NCBI GenBank assembly: GCA_900550365.1
Contig: URRR01000036.1
Coordinates: 1-22,673 of the forward strand
From: an uncultured Prevotella sp.
GTDB lineage: Bacteria > Bacteroidota > Bacteroidia > Bacteroidales > Bacteroidaceae
Direction of reading: 5' to 3'
DNA: 22,673 nucleotides
Under the pieces are notes generated by a model. It worked only from the letters and a program-made list of their open reading frames with translations, was not told the DNA's origin and made no database searches. Positions 1 to 7,008 of this stretch are shown piece by piece; position 1 is the first letter of the stretch; each line of letters starts with the position of its first letter. The position numbers were made by a program, and so were the translations under genes.

Positions 1-124
1 AAGAAAATAATAAACCTATTTCCTCCGTCTAAGCAGATTTTGTAATCTGCCGAAATAATGAACCTTTTTATCGGATTACAAATCCTTATACTCATACCTG
101 CGGATTGCAAATCCGCAGGAACAA
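1..124. repeat. Composite palindromic repeat, copy 1 (54 + 70 bp)
   Basis: Bases 1-54 match 573-625, and bases 55-124 are a 70-bp unit that recurs at 417-486 and 626-695 with only a few substitutions. Each 70-bp unit holds two near-palindromes built on GGATT(A/G)CAAATCC, the second being TGCGGATTGCAAATCCGCA. It behaves like a REP-type intergenic repeat that would fold as two hairpins in RNA. Reading through it gives the ADLQSA/ADCKSA peptides typical of spurious Bacteroidetes ORFs. Confidence 0.8.
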
Positions 125-135
125 GAAAGACTTGT

Positions 136-237
136 GTGACAGTAAAGTGACAGACAGGTGACAGATAAAAACACATCTGTCACCTCGTAACTTACAGATA
201 TTCAATGCATTACACGGCTTTGTGACAGATGTGACAG
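136..237. repeat. GTGACAG heptamer cluster with 11-bp hairpin
   Basis: GTGACAG occurs on the + strand at about 136, 147, 158, 222 and 231, and once in reverse complement at 178-184. Positions 156-166 (AGGTGACAGAT) and 175-185 form a perfect 11-bp inverted repeat around an 8-nt loop. Spacing of the first three copies is 11 nt, which would put sites on one helix face. It could be a protein-binding array or a decayed regulatory region; no function is shown by the sequence. Confidence 0.5.
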
Positions 238-311
238 ATCTTTGCAAAAAAAATAATTTATTATGCGTGCGGATGATTGATTACGTTAACTGCGTACCGA
301 AAACATAATCT

Positions 312-374
312 GCAAAAGACGGCCTTTTGCTTTATAAAAGACCGCAAAATACAAGCCGAAAGGCCGTCTTTTAC
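312..374. repeat. AAAAGACGGCCTTTT palindromic repeat, locus 1
   Basis: The motif AAAAGACGGCCTTTT (314-328) is followed by its inverted copy at 359-372, with a diverged AAAAGACCG between them. The same family occurs at 14654-14689 and 21079-21117. It can fold into a long hairpin. It sits between two copies of the 70-bp repeat, so at least two repeat families share this space. Confidence 0.75.
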
Positions 375-416
375 AAGTCTGTTGGCGGCAAATCACAATT
401 ACTGTTTCAGTCTCGG

Positions 417-486
417 ATAATGAACCTTTTTGTCGGATTACAAATCCTTATACTCGCACCTGCGGATTGCAAATCCGCAGGAACAA
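417..486. repeat. 70-bp palindromic repeat, copy 2
   Basis: This is a copy of the unit at 55-124 without the upstream 54-bp half. It differs from copy 1 at only three positions and ends in the same GGAACAA. The palindrome TGCGGATTGCAAATCCGCA is intact. Confidence 0.8.
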
Positions 487-524
487 AAATCATAAGTGGT
501 TGAAAGATTTTTTATTATCTGTTT

Positions 525-695
525 CGGCAGATTTGTAATCTGCCGAAATCGAATATCAGGATTTGCAATCCGAAGAAAATAATGAACCTGTTTCCACCGT
601 CTCGGCAGATTTGCAATCTGCCGAAATAATGAACTTTTTTATCGGATTACAAATCCTTATACTCACACCTGCGGATTGCAAATCCGCAGGAACAA
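525..695. repeat. Composite palindromic repeat, copy 3, with an extra half unit
   Basis: A 9-bp-arm palindrome (CGGCAGATT TGT AATCTGCCG, 525-545) opens the block. Positions 573-695 then repeat the whole composite seen at 1-124, including the 70-bp unit at 626-695. The block ends 22 nt before the start of the acyltransferase gene, so any transcript of that gene starting upstream would carry these hairpins in its leader. Confidence 0.8.
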
Positions 696-717
696 AGAAT
701 AATCTGAATTTATTGTT

Positions 718-1722
718 ATGATAAATATTTACAACAAGGGATTTTATAATGAGATCACGATAATGAAAGCTATAGCTGCTTTTTTTATTACGTTCTTTCA
801 TTTTAAAGAATCTGTGCCACAAGAATTTGCAAATATTTTTGTGGGGGGGGTAATTGGGAACATTCTATTTTTCTATTGTAGTGGATATTTGCTCAAATTC
901 AAAGAAGAAAAATTTAAAGGTGAATGGCTTGTTAAGAAAATAATCCGACTTTTACCTTCTGTATGGGTATTTATGTTATTTATAAGTATCTGTAACTTTT
1001 TTAGAAATAACATTTCAGAAATCCCTTGGTTCAGCTGGATATATCCTACAAAATATTGGTTCATAAACGCAATAATTGCATTTTTTCTGACTGCATATTT
1101 ACTAAAATGGTATTTGACATCAGATAAACGTATTAGAAATTGGAAACATATCTTAAGACAGAGATATATTTATATAGGAGCAATTTTTATACTTGCGCAT
1201 ATATTTTGGTTTTTCAATTTTATCTGGAGACCTAATAAAATAATAATGGATGCCCAAGGAATAGAATGTTGGTTTTATTACTTTCTTTTCTTTTTATGGG
1301 GGTTCTACACAAAACAAACCGAAACAAGCATTAAAGGGAAATGGCAGCAAGCTTTATTATTTCCTTTTTCTATAATAATATTCTATACTTACAAAAAATC
1401 AGCGACATATCTTGACTGGTTAATGGATTTGCAATTTATCTTTATACCAATACTGCTGGTTTTTGTAACTTATTCAGCAAGACATTTCGCCGTCTGGATA
1501 TTTAATAAGAACTTGCCTTGTTGCATTAAAACAGCATTTGTATGCATTTCCAATTTAACCCTTGACATTTATATTGTTCAAGTTTATTTAATGAGCTGGC
1601 TAATGCCAAAATTTATTTTCCCTTTAAATGTTTTTATACTATTTGCCGTAATTTTCATTTGTGCAATGGCAAATAAGAATGTAGCTGATAAAATCGGAAC
1701 TTTTTTACTTAAAAAATTATGA
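718..1722 (+). CDS. Acyltransferase-3 family membrane protein (O-acyl transfer to a surface glycan)
   Basis: This 334-residue protein is almost entirely hydrophobic, with about nine or ten membrane segments, the size and profile of acyltransferase-3 (OafA/NodX-like) enzymes that add acetyl or similar groups to surface polysaccharides. The N-terminal segment has the family's layout of a first helix ending in a His (FFITFFHFKES, about residues 22-32), although the usual Arg before that helix is not evident. The ATG at 718 is the first start and no good ribosome site precedes it. A run of eight G (843-850, codons 42-45) lies in an otherwise AT-rich gene, and a slip there would cut the protein short. 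The gene overlaps the next by 4 nt (ATGA, 1719-1722), so the two are coupled. GC content is far below that of the genes after 2750, which suggests transfer. Family call is good; substrate is unknown. Confidence 0.75.
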   Translation: MINIYNKGFYNEITIMKAIAAFFITFFHFKESVPQEFANIFVGGVIGNILFFYCSGYLLKFKEEKFKGEWLVKKIIRLLPSVWVFMLFISICNFFRNNISEIPWFSWIYPTKYWFINAIIAFFLTAYLLKWYLTSDKRIRNWKHILRQRYIYIGAIFILAHIFWFFNFIWRPNKIIMDAQGIECWFYYFLFFLWGFYTKQTETSIKGKWQQALLFPFSIIIFYTYKKSATYLDWLMDLQFIFIPILLVFVTYSARHFAVWIFNKNLPCCIKTAFVCISNLTLDIYIVQVYLMSWLMPKFIFPLNVFILFAVIFICAMANKNVADKIGTFLLKKL

Positions 1723-2570
1723 CAGCGTTAAAAGACAGCACAATAATAATTTGCAGCATTGTCAGAGATGCAGAACGAAGTCTGAAAGTCAATCTTCCTA
1801 AGATTGACAATTTATGTAACTGTTTTAAAGATTACAAAATAGTTATATACGAAAATGACAGCAAAGACAGAACAAAATCTATATTAAGAAAATGGGCAGA
1901 GAATGATGTCTCACGGAAACATGTCTTATTAAACAATACTGATAAAACTAAATCAATCCCTAACAGAAAAGAAGTAACGTGTAATCCATTTTTCTCATCT
2001 GCACGTATAAAGAAAATGGCCCGTCTACGTAACTACTACATGGAATACATTGAAACCAAAGGTTGGTCGGCTGATTACTTAATGGTAGTTGACCTTGACG
2101 TAGCCCGCTTATATGTCAAACCAATCATCGAGGCACTCTCAGAAGAAAGGGCGTGGGATGTTTTAACAGCTTATGGATATTCTCTTTCACCAAAACTTAA
2201 GAAAAGGTATCATGATGGTTATGCACTGACAAAATCAGGTGAAGAAAACATCATACAAACAGAAGACATGATTTATTCAAATTCTGAAGAACTTGGCAAG
2301 CTTTCTTCTGATAAGGAATGGCTGAAAGTATATTCAGCTTTTGGCGGATTGGCTATATACAAATTTAATGAAATAAAAGATTTAAGATATTTGGTGCTAC
2401 CGAATAATGACAAACGTGTAGAGGTACGTTGCGAACATTTTTCTATTTGCAAGCAACTTCATGAAAAAGGATTTCACAATATATATGTAGTTCCAAGCAT
2501 GATTTTGAAATACCAATCCATCACTCCACGTTTGATTTTCAATACTATTAAAAGAAAACTTGAAATATAA
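1719..2570 (+). CDS. Putative glycosyltransferase, GT69/CAP59-like
   Basis: The 283-residue soluble protein opens with a Rossmann-like strand (TIIICSIVRDAERSL, residues 8-22), followed by IVIYENDSKDRT (41-52), the form seen in GT-A-type enzymes that bind a nucleotide sugar. LMVVDLDVAR (121-130) supplies a DxD-like metal site at D125 and D127. This arrangement, with RIKKMARLRN just before it, resembles the CAP59/alpha-1,3-mannosyltransferase-like family found in capsule loci. There is no signal peptide or membrane helix, so it would act on the cytoplasmic face on a lipid-linked glycan. It starts inside the stop of the acyltransferase gene (ATGA overlap) and shares its low GC. Donor and acceptor sugars cannot be read from the sequence. 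Family membership is a recognition by motif, not an alignment. Confidence 0.65.
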   Translation: MTALKDSTIIICSIVRDAERSLKVNLPKIDNLCNCFKDYKIVIYENDSKDRTKSILRKWAENDVSRKHVLLNNTDKTKSIPNRKEVTCNPFFSSARIKKMARLRNYYMEYIETKGWSADYLMVVDLDVARLYVKPIIEALSEERAWDVLTAYGYSLSPKLKKRYHDGYALTKSGEENIIQTEDMIYSNSEELGKLSSDKEWLKVYSAFGGLAIYKFNEIKDLRYLVLPNNDKRVEVRCEHFSICKQLHEKGFHNIYVVPSMILKYQSITPRLIFNTIKRKLEI

Positions 2571-2627
2571 AAAGCACTTAATTATTTATGATTCCAGTAA
2601 ATCATAAAACTATTATCAATTTTCAAT

Positions 2628-2652
2628 CAGATTGCAAATCCGACAGAACAAG
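2628..2652. repeat. Degenerate remnant of the 70-bp repeat
   Basis: CAGATTGCAAATCCGACAGA, followed by ACAAG, resembles the end of the 70-bp unit (GGATTGCAAATCCGCAGGAACAA) with several changes. It lies in the 179-bp gap between the AT-rich gene pair and the GC-richer pair. No promoter of the TAnnTTTG type is clear in this gap. Confidence 0.4.
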
Positions 2653-2749
2653 ACAAAAATACGAAACAAGAGACTATCGGGAAAAGAGCATCTGTAAAAA
2701 CAATCTTTCCTGAAAAACAACAATGCAAATAAAATAAAAAGCTAACATT

Positions 2750-3634
2750 ATGAATCCGAAATCAAAAATAAGAAAAGTACTATTTAACTGCATACAAGCT
2801 GCCAACGGAATACATGACGACACGGAAGCGCACCAACGGCTGTATGACGCGATAACGGACGGAAAGCCATTGATGGTGGCACGCTTCGGGGCGGTAGAAA
2901 TAAAAGGTACACTGTATAAAAAATTACCCCCCCCGATTAATAAATGTTTACATTCATACGTTTACAGCACGATGCACACTAATGCCGGCTTCTTTCCGCT
3001 GAACGAAGACAGCCTTGCTGCATTTGCCAGACTGATGACAAACGACATGAGCTGCATTGACGTGCTGGCCTCATGGCGGCCTGAGGAGATTTTCTTCCGC
3101 CACAGACTTGCCGGCGCGTGGCGCATGAGGCTCGGCGTACTCGGCCCGTGCCCTATAAGGGAGTCGTGGAGCAGAGCCTTGAAAGGGAAGCATGTACTGG
3201 TTATCCATCCGTTCAGCGAGACAATAAAACGGCAATACGCCGAACGGCGCGACAAAATATGGGGAGAGATGTCTGACTACGTGCTGCCTGAGTTTGCATC
3301 GCTGCAGACGGTAAAGGCCGTGCAGACCGTTGCCGGCAACACGGGCGGATATGCCTCATGGTTTGACGCTCTGGAACACATGAAGCAGGAGACTGACAAG
3401 CTGCAGTTTGATGTGGCCCTGATAGGCTGCGGTGCTTACGGGCTGCCGCTGGCGGCGCACATAAAGCGCACAGGCAGACAGGCAATTCACATAGGAGGCT
3501 CGCTGCAACTTTATTTCGGCATCCGCGGGAAACGCTGGGATGACCGTGGAATATACAATGAATACTGGACTTCGCCTGACGAGACAGAGAAGCCGTCAGG
3601 GCTCACCAGCGTTGAGGGCGGATGCTACTGGTGA
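2750..3634 (+). CDS. GT-D-fold-like glycosyltransferase domain protein of polysaccharide loci
   Basis: The 294-residue protein has ARFGAVE at residues 44-50, which fits the RFGxxE signature of the GT-D (DUF1792-like) fold. Later blocks are strongly patterned: ALKGKHVLVIHPF (about 143-155), AVQTVAGN, FDVALIGCGAYGLPLAAHIK (about 223-242) and IHIGGSLQLYFG. These match my memory of a conserved family in Bacteroides and Prevotella capsule loci, often annotated hypothetical. It has no signal peptide, so a cytoplasmic role in glycan assembly is likely. A run of eight C (2927-2934) encodes Leu-Pro-Pro-Pro-Ile at residues 59-63 and is a possible slippage site. GC rises clearly compared with the two genes before it. 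It ends 40 nt before the next start. The exact reaction is unknown. Confidence 0.6.
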   Translation: MNPKSKIRKVLFNCIQAANGIHDDTEAHQRLYDAITDGKPLMVARFGAVEIKGTLYKKLPPPINKCLHSYVYSTMHTNAGFFPLNEDSLAAFARLMTNDMSCIDVLASWRPEEIFFRHRLAGAWRMRLGVLGPCPIRESWSRALKGKHVLVIHPFSETIKRQYAERRDKIWGEMSDYVLPEFASLQTVKAVQTVAGNTGGYASWFDALEHMKQETDKLQFDVALIGCGAYGLPLAAHIKRTGRQAIHIGGSLQLYFGIRGKRWDDRGIYNEYWTSPDETEKPSGLTSVEGGCYW

Positions 3635-3674
3635 GCTGTATAGTAACGGACAAAGGACTTTTTATTTTACCAAT

Positions 3675-4400
3675 ATGCTAAGACTTAGCGACCTTACAAT
3701 CATTGAATCAAGGGCGGCACTGAAGGATATCCCGCAGGGAAAGGTGCTGATAAACACGATAAACGCGCACTCGTTCAACACGGCGCAGAAGGACAAGCTG
3801 TTTGCGGAGGCTCTGAAAAACGGTGATTATCTTATTCCTGACGGGGCGAGCATAGTGAAGGCGTGCCGATGGCTGGGGTGCAAGTCGCAGCCAAGGGAGC
3901 GCGTGGCGGGCTGGGACTTGTTTGAGTTTGAGATGGCGCGGCTCAATGCGAAAGGCGGCCGCTGCATGTTCATGGGCAGCTCGGAGAAGGTGCTGGCGCT
4001 GATCATGGAGAAGGCGCGGACGGCATATCCTAACATTGAGGTGGTGACTTACTCGCCGCCGTACAAGCCGGAGTTCACCGACGGGGACAACAGGGCGATA
4101 ATAAAGGCGATAAACGACGCCGACCCTGACCTGCTGTGGATTGGGATGACGGCGCCGAAGCAGGAGAAGTGGACTTACGCCCACTGGAACGAGCTGAACA
4201 TCCGCTGCCATGTGGGCACGATAGGCGCGGTGTTTGACTTCTTCGCCGGTACAGCCGTACGCGCCCCGCGCTGGTGGCAGAAGCACTCGCTGGAGTGGCT
4301 TTACCGCCTGATAAAGGAGCCGCGGAGGATGTGGCGGCGATATGTCGTCGGCAATCCGCTGTTTATCAGAAATGTATTCAAGGAGAAATCCGGGCGTTAG
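3675..4400 (+). CDS. WecG/TagA/CpsF family glycosyltransferase (GT26)
   Basis: The 241-residue protein has the full GT26 pattern: LINTINAHSFNTA (residues 25-37), LIPDGASIVKA (53-63) with the conserved Asp of PDG, GRCMFMGSSEKV (96-105), DPDLLWIGMTAPKQEKW (150-166) and VFDFFAGTAVRAPRWWQK (187-203), then EWLYRLIKEPRRMWRRY. Enzymes of this family move N-acetylmannosamine or a related amino sugar from UDP to a membrane lipid-linked acceptor during wall-polymer, ECA or capsule synthesis, at the inner face of the membrane. The frame is open back to 3540, but the family begins at MLRLSDL, so I take the ATG at 3675; this gives the usual length and removes a 95-nt overlap with the previous gene. It is the last gene of the + strand polysaccharide group. 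Confidence 0.9.
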   Translation: MLRLSDLTIIESRAALKDIPQGKVLINTINAHSFNTAQKDKLFAEALKNGDYLIPDGASIVKACRWLGCKSQPRERVAGWDLFEFEMARLNAKGGRCMFMGSSEKVLALIMEKARTAYPNIEVVTYSPPYKPEFTDGDNRAIIKAINDADPDLLWIGMTAPKQEKWTYAHWNELNIRCHVGTIGAVFDFFAGTAVRAPRWWQKHSLEWLYRLIKEPRRMWRRYVVGNPLFIRNVFKEKSGR

Positions 4401-4491
4401 CAGTCTGCGGTAATGCTGCTGACGTATTTATAAGGCCGGTTATTGTCTGCACCGGGCAAGATAGGCTGACGCCGCGCCGCAGGCTTTGAAT

Positions 4492-4560
4492 TTAGCGGAT
4501 ATGCAGCTTCTCAAGAATGATGTATATCCAGAACTTTATGAGCGTGAAGAGGTTTCGCAT
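4492..4560 (-). CDS. Candidate small hydrophobic peptide (22 residues)
   Basis: The minus strand reads ATG at 4560 to TAA at 4492. The product begins MRNLFTLIKFWIYIIL and ends in a basic tail (EKLHIR), a single hydrophobic segment flanked by positive charges. A TAAATTTG box (4565-4572, minus strand), a good match to the Bacteroidetes -7 element, ends four bases upstream of the ATG, so the transcript would be leaderless or nearly so. No clear -33 box is visible. It could be a chance ORF near a relic promoter. Its hydrophobic, cation-ended shape and the promoter box are the only support. Confidence 0.3.
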   Translation of the reverse strand: MRNLFTLIKFWIYIILEKLHIR

Positions 4561-4966
4561 GCTGCAAATTTACATCTTTTTTCCTTAGCGCGGCATAGAA
4601 ATGCTGTAAACCGCCGCACAAATATCCAATATTTCCGGTTCATCCGCAGGTAAAGTGCGCTGACTTTAATGAACGAAGGCCGAAGCCTGTCGGGGTTCTC
4701 CTTTTCTCCGTTGGCTGCAATACGGTCGGTGCAATAAAGTAACGGGCGCGTATTGTTTACGCAAAACGGATGTTTATGGCAAAATTATTACGAACCTTGT
4801 ATTTGCAGATATAATTTCTCACTTTCATTAGAGCTGAATCCGAAAAGTGAAGACGTGGACGAGATACTGCGATTGCCCGAAATGATTGCCGAGAAGAAGG
4901 GATGCAGCATCGTGAAATCAGGCTGACCGCATAAAAATATATCTGGCCTCACGTTACCTGACAGCG

Positions 4967-5010
4967 CAACGCCGGGCGGCAACACATACATAAGTTGCCG
5001 CCCGGCGTTG
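4967..5010. terminator. Perfect 17-bp inverted repeat, likely terminator of the res-mod operon
   Basis: CAACGCCGGGCGGCAAC (4967-4983) pairs exactly with 4994-5010 around a 10-nt loop. It lies 43 nt past the mod stop codon. Neither side has a clear run of T, so it may be a factor-dependent terminator or an mRNA 3' end stabiliser rather than an intrinsic terminator. Confidence 0.55.
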
Positions 5011-5053
5011 TTGCAGTAAATCACGGTGATAAAAGTGATGATACGGCAGGCGC

Positions 5054-6991
5054 TTACAACACAAAAACCGTCTCGTCGCCGCAGATGCTGCGTATCTTCA
5101 TCCGCAACGGCTGCCGGCTGCTCCTGATGCAGGCGTCCCATAATTCAGCCTTACTGACACCGTTCACGCAGATGCGCCCTGACTTGTCTATCTTCAGCTC
5201 GCTGTCACTGTGCCACTCGGCGTCTTCTGCCGCGGCAGTGCAGTCAAGGCTGACCCACTCTATCATCTCGAGGCCTTCGTCACTTAACACTATCGGGACG
5301 AATTTCTTTCTCTTGCCGGCAGCCGCCTGCAGCCCGGCCTTGATGTTCTCCTCGCTTATTCTTTTCCTTATCCTGTCGCTGCTGAACCGTGTTATCTTCA
5401 CTTTCCATCCCGCAGACGTGCCGGTATTCTCGTGCTCTACCGCCCACTCGGCATTATCTTCAAAGACAGCATCGTCAAGAACATCCTTCAGATCGCGCAG
5501 CTCTATGTCGACAAGAGTCTCATTCTGCTCTTTTATAAAGCGCTCTATTTCTTTTCTGTCATCTATGTCGATGTAATACACCACTACGCGCCTGACGCTG
5601 CGGGGCAGACTTGGAAGGGCGTCACGCAGAATCACGTTCATCAGTACCTTGTCGAGCATACGTGAAGCGCCGCCGTCAGTAAGGTCGGGCAAGTAAACAG
5701 GCATCGCGCCATGGTCAGCGTCCATGATGCTTCCGCTCCAGAACTTGTCTAAAGCGGCATCATCATGCAGACCGGGCACAAGATGCTTCAGCCTGTCCAT
5801 CGTCTGCACCGGATTACGGTAAAGCGACACTCCGTCGTTCACCTCAAGTATTGAGAATTCAGCATTTGCCTTGCGCAGGCGGTCGCGTGCCGTCTGGATG
5901 CTGTTTATCCCTATATCACAATGTATGAACCTGCGCCCCAGGCGGTTGGCCACAGCGGCCGTCACGCCGCTGCCGCCGAAGAAGTCAGCCACAACCATGC
6001 CCTCATTGCTGCTGGCCTTGATGATACGTTCCAGAAGCCCCTCGGGCTTTTGAGTCTTATAACCCAGATATTCGCTCGACCCGCTTATTATAGGTTTCGT
6101 GCTGTCACAGTCCCATACGTCACGGACATAAACGTTTGAATAATATTTTCTGAATAACAGACTTTTATATTTATCCTTCAGCGGGCGGCCTTCGTTGATG
6201 CATGCAATGATGTCCTGCTTGTCTTTATCTTTCAAGCGCGACATGTCGGGAACTTCCATTTCAGTATCAATAAAAGGCGACTCATATATAACGTCTTCCT
6301 TCTCAGGATTAAAGACATAGTCATCTGACTTTCGGTACAGGTATATCGTATCATGCTTCCTTGTCCACAATTTCTTGTTTACACCCTGAATCCTGTATCC
6401 CCAGACTATCTCATTCAGGAAGTTGTCCTCGCCGAAAATCTCGTCCATCAGAATCTTCACATAGTGTCCTATATGCCAGTCAAGATGCACGTAGATGCTT
6501 GCCCTGCTGCTCATTACCGACTTTATGGCCAACAGATTCTCATACATCCAGTTAAGATAGCATTCCTTGCCCCAGATGTCGCCATACAGTTTCTCCTCAA
6601 AGCTGCTGAATCCGCTGCCGTCGTCTATCTTCACGTCCTTCTTTAAATCAGCCCCGGCATTATTAGGATTATGCCGCAGATACACCGTTTTTGAGTAATC
6701 GGCCCCACTGGCGAAAGGCGGGTCAATGTACACCAGGTCAACCTCAATGCCCTTGTCTCTGAGGTAAGCGCATGCGGAGAGGCACTCGCCGCGTATCAGC
6801 ATATTGCCGTCAGCATTCGTGCCGACGGTCTCTCTCCTGTTCATCTCATACAACGGCATTCCGCGCATGATGCGCCTTTCCACGTCATCACGGTCTTTAT
6901 AATAAAGTATGCGCCGCGTTCTCTTGAAGTTGTCAAGAACAGCCTGCCCCTTCAAGACATCCGGTGTATAAGGAATATATTTAACAGCCAT
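5054..6991 (-). CDS. mod: Type III restriction-modification methyltransferase (Mod)
   Basis: This DNA methyltransferase of 645 residues transfers a methyl group from S-adenosylmethionine to adenine (by family) in the recognition site and sets the specificity of the complex. Motif IV is VDLVYIDPPFASGADY (D90-PPF), then TQKPEGLLERII (about 313-324) and the AdoMet loop VADFFGGSG (334-342). The order DPPF before FxGxG is that of beta-class enzymes, as in type III Mod. The stretch between the motifs (about 180-310) probably holds the target recognition domain, and the C-terminal 200 residues are a less conserved tail. The frame is open to a TTG at 6997, but ATG at 6991 gives MAVKYIPYTPD and is the better start. 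It follows res by 17 nt, so the two are one operon. I saw no tandem repeat of the phase-variable mod type. Confidence 0.88.
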   Translation of the reverse strand: MAVKYIPYTPDVLKGQAVLDNFKRTRRILYYKDRDDVERRIMRGMPLYEMNRRETVGTNADGNMLIRGECLSACAYLRDKGIEVDLVYIDPPFASGADYSKTVYLRHNPNNAGADLKKDVKIDDGSGFSSFEEKLYGDIWGKECYLNWMYENLLAIKSVMSSRASIYVHLDWHIGHYVKILMDEIFGEDNFLNEIVWGYRIQGVNKKLWTRKHDTIYLYRKSDDYVFNPEKEDVIYESPFIDTEMEVPDMSRLKDKDKQDIIACINEGRPLKDKYKSLLFRKYYSNVYVRDVWDCDSTKPIISGSSEYLGYKTQKPEGLLERIIKASSNEGMVVADFFGGSGVTAAVANRLGRRFIHCDIGINSIQTARDRLRKANAEFSILEVNDGVSLYRNPVQTMDRLKHLVPGLHDDAALDKFWSGSIMDADHGAMPVYLPDLTDGGASRMLDKVLMNVILRDALPSLPRSVRRVVVYYIDIDDRKEIERFIKEQNETLVDIELRDLKDVLDDAVFEDNAEWAVEHENTGTSAGWKVKITRFSSDRIRKRISEENIKAGLQAAAGKRKKFVPIVLSDEGLEMIEWVSLDCTAAAEDAEWHSDSELKIDKSGRICVNGVSKAELWDACIRSSRQPLRMKIRSICGDETVFVL

Positions 6992-7008
6992 AATCAAGGA
7001 AATATTTT

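Larger units (their letters stand above)
4401..5053. other. Gene-poor junction between polysaccharide locus and restriction operon
   Basis: No long gene is supported here. It contains a candidate 22-residue minus-strand ORF (4492-4560), an open + strand tail that ends at 4923 with ...EILRLPEMIAEKKG and looks like a gene fragment without a start, and the hairpin at 4967-5010. I did not recognise the fragment. The mix of scraps suggests a past insertion or deletion at this boundary. Confidence 0.5.

Noticed and set aside
1..700. CRISPR-like appearance of repeated palindromic units
   Set aside because: Only three 70-bp copies with very unequal gaps (about 290 and 140 bp), and no cas genes in the window.
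556..822. 88-residue minus-strand ORF with ADLQSA/ADCKSA words
   Set aside because: It is the translation of the palindromic repeat and overlaps the start of the acyltransferase gene; such peptides are a known artefact of these repeats.
3540..3674. N-terminal extension of the GT26 gene
   Set aside because: It overlaps the preceding gene, is rich in Arg without family similarity, and the ATG at 3675 gives the normal family length.
3708..4286. 192-residue minus-strand ORF
   Set aside because: Antisense to the clear GT26 gene, with low-complexity Arg/His/Leu composition typical of a GC-rich shadow frame.
4274..4489. 71-residue + strand ORF overlapping the end of the GT26 gene
   Set aside because: Mostly inside the GT26 gene in another frame and without a recognisable pattern after it.
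6992..6997. TTG start adding two residues to Mod
   Set aside because: An ATG follows two codons later and gives the more usual beginning; no ribosome site favours the TTG.
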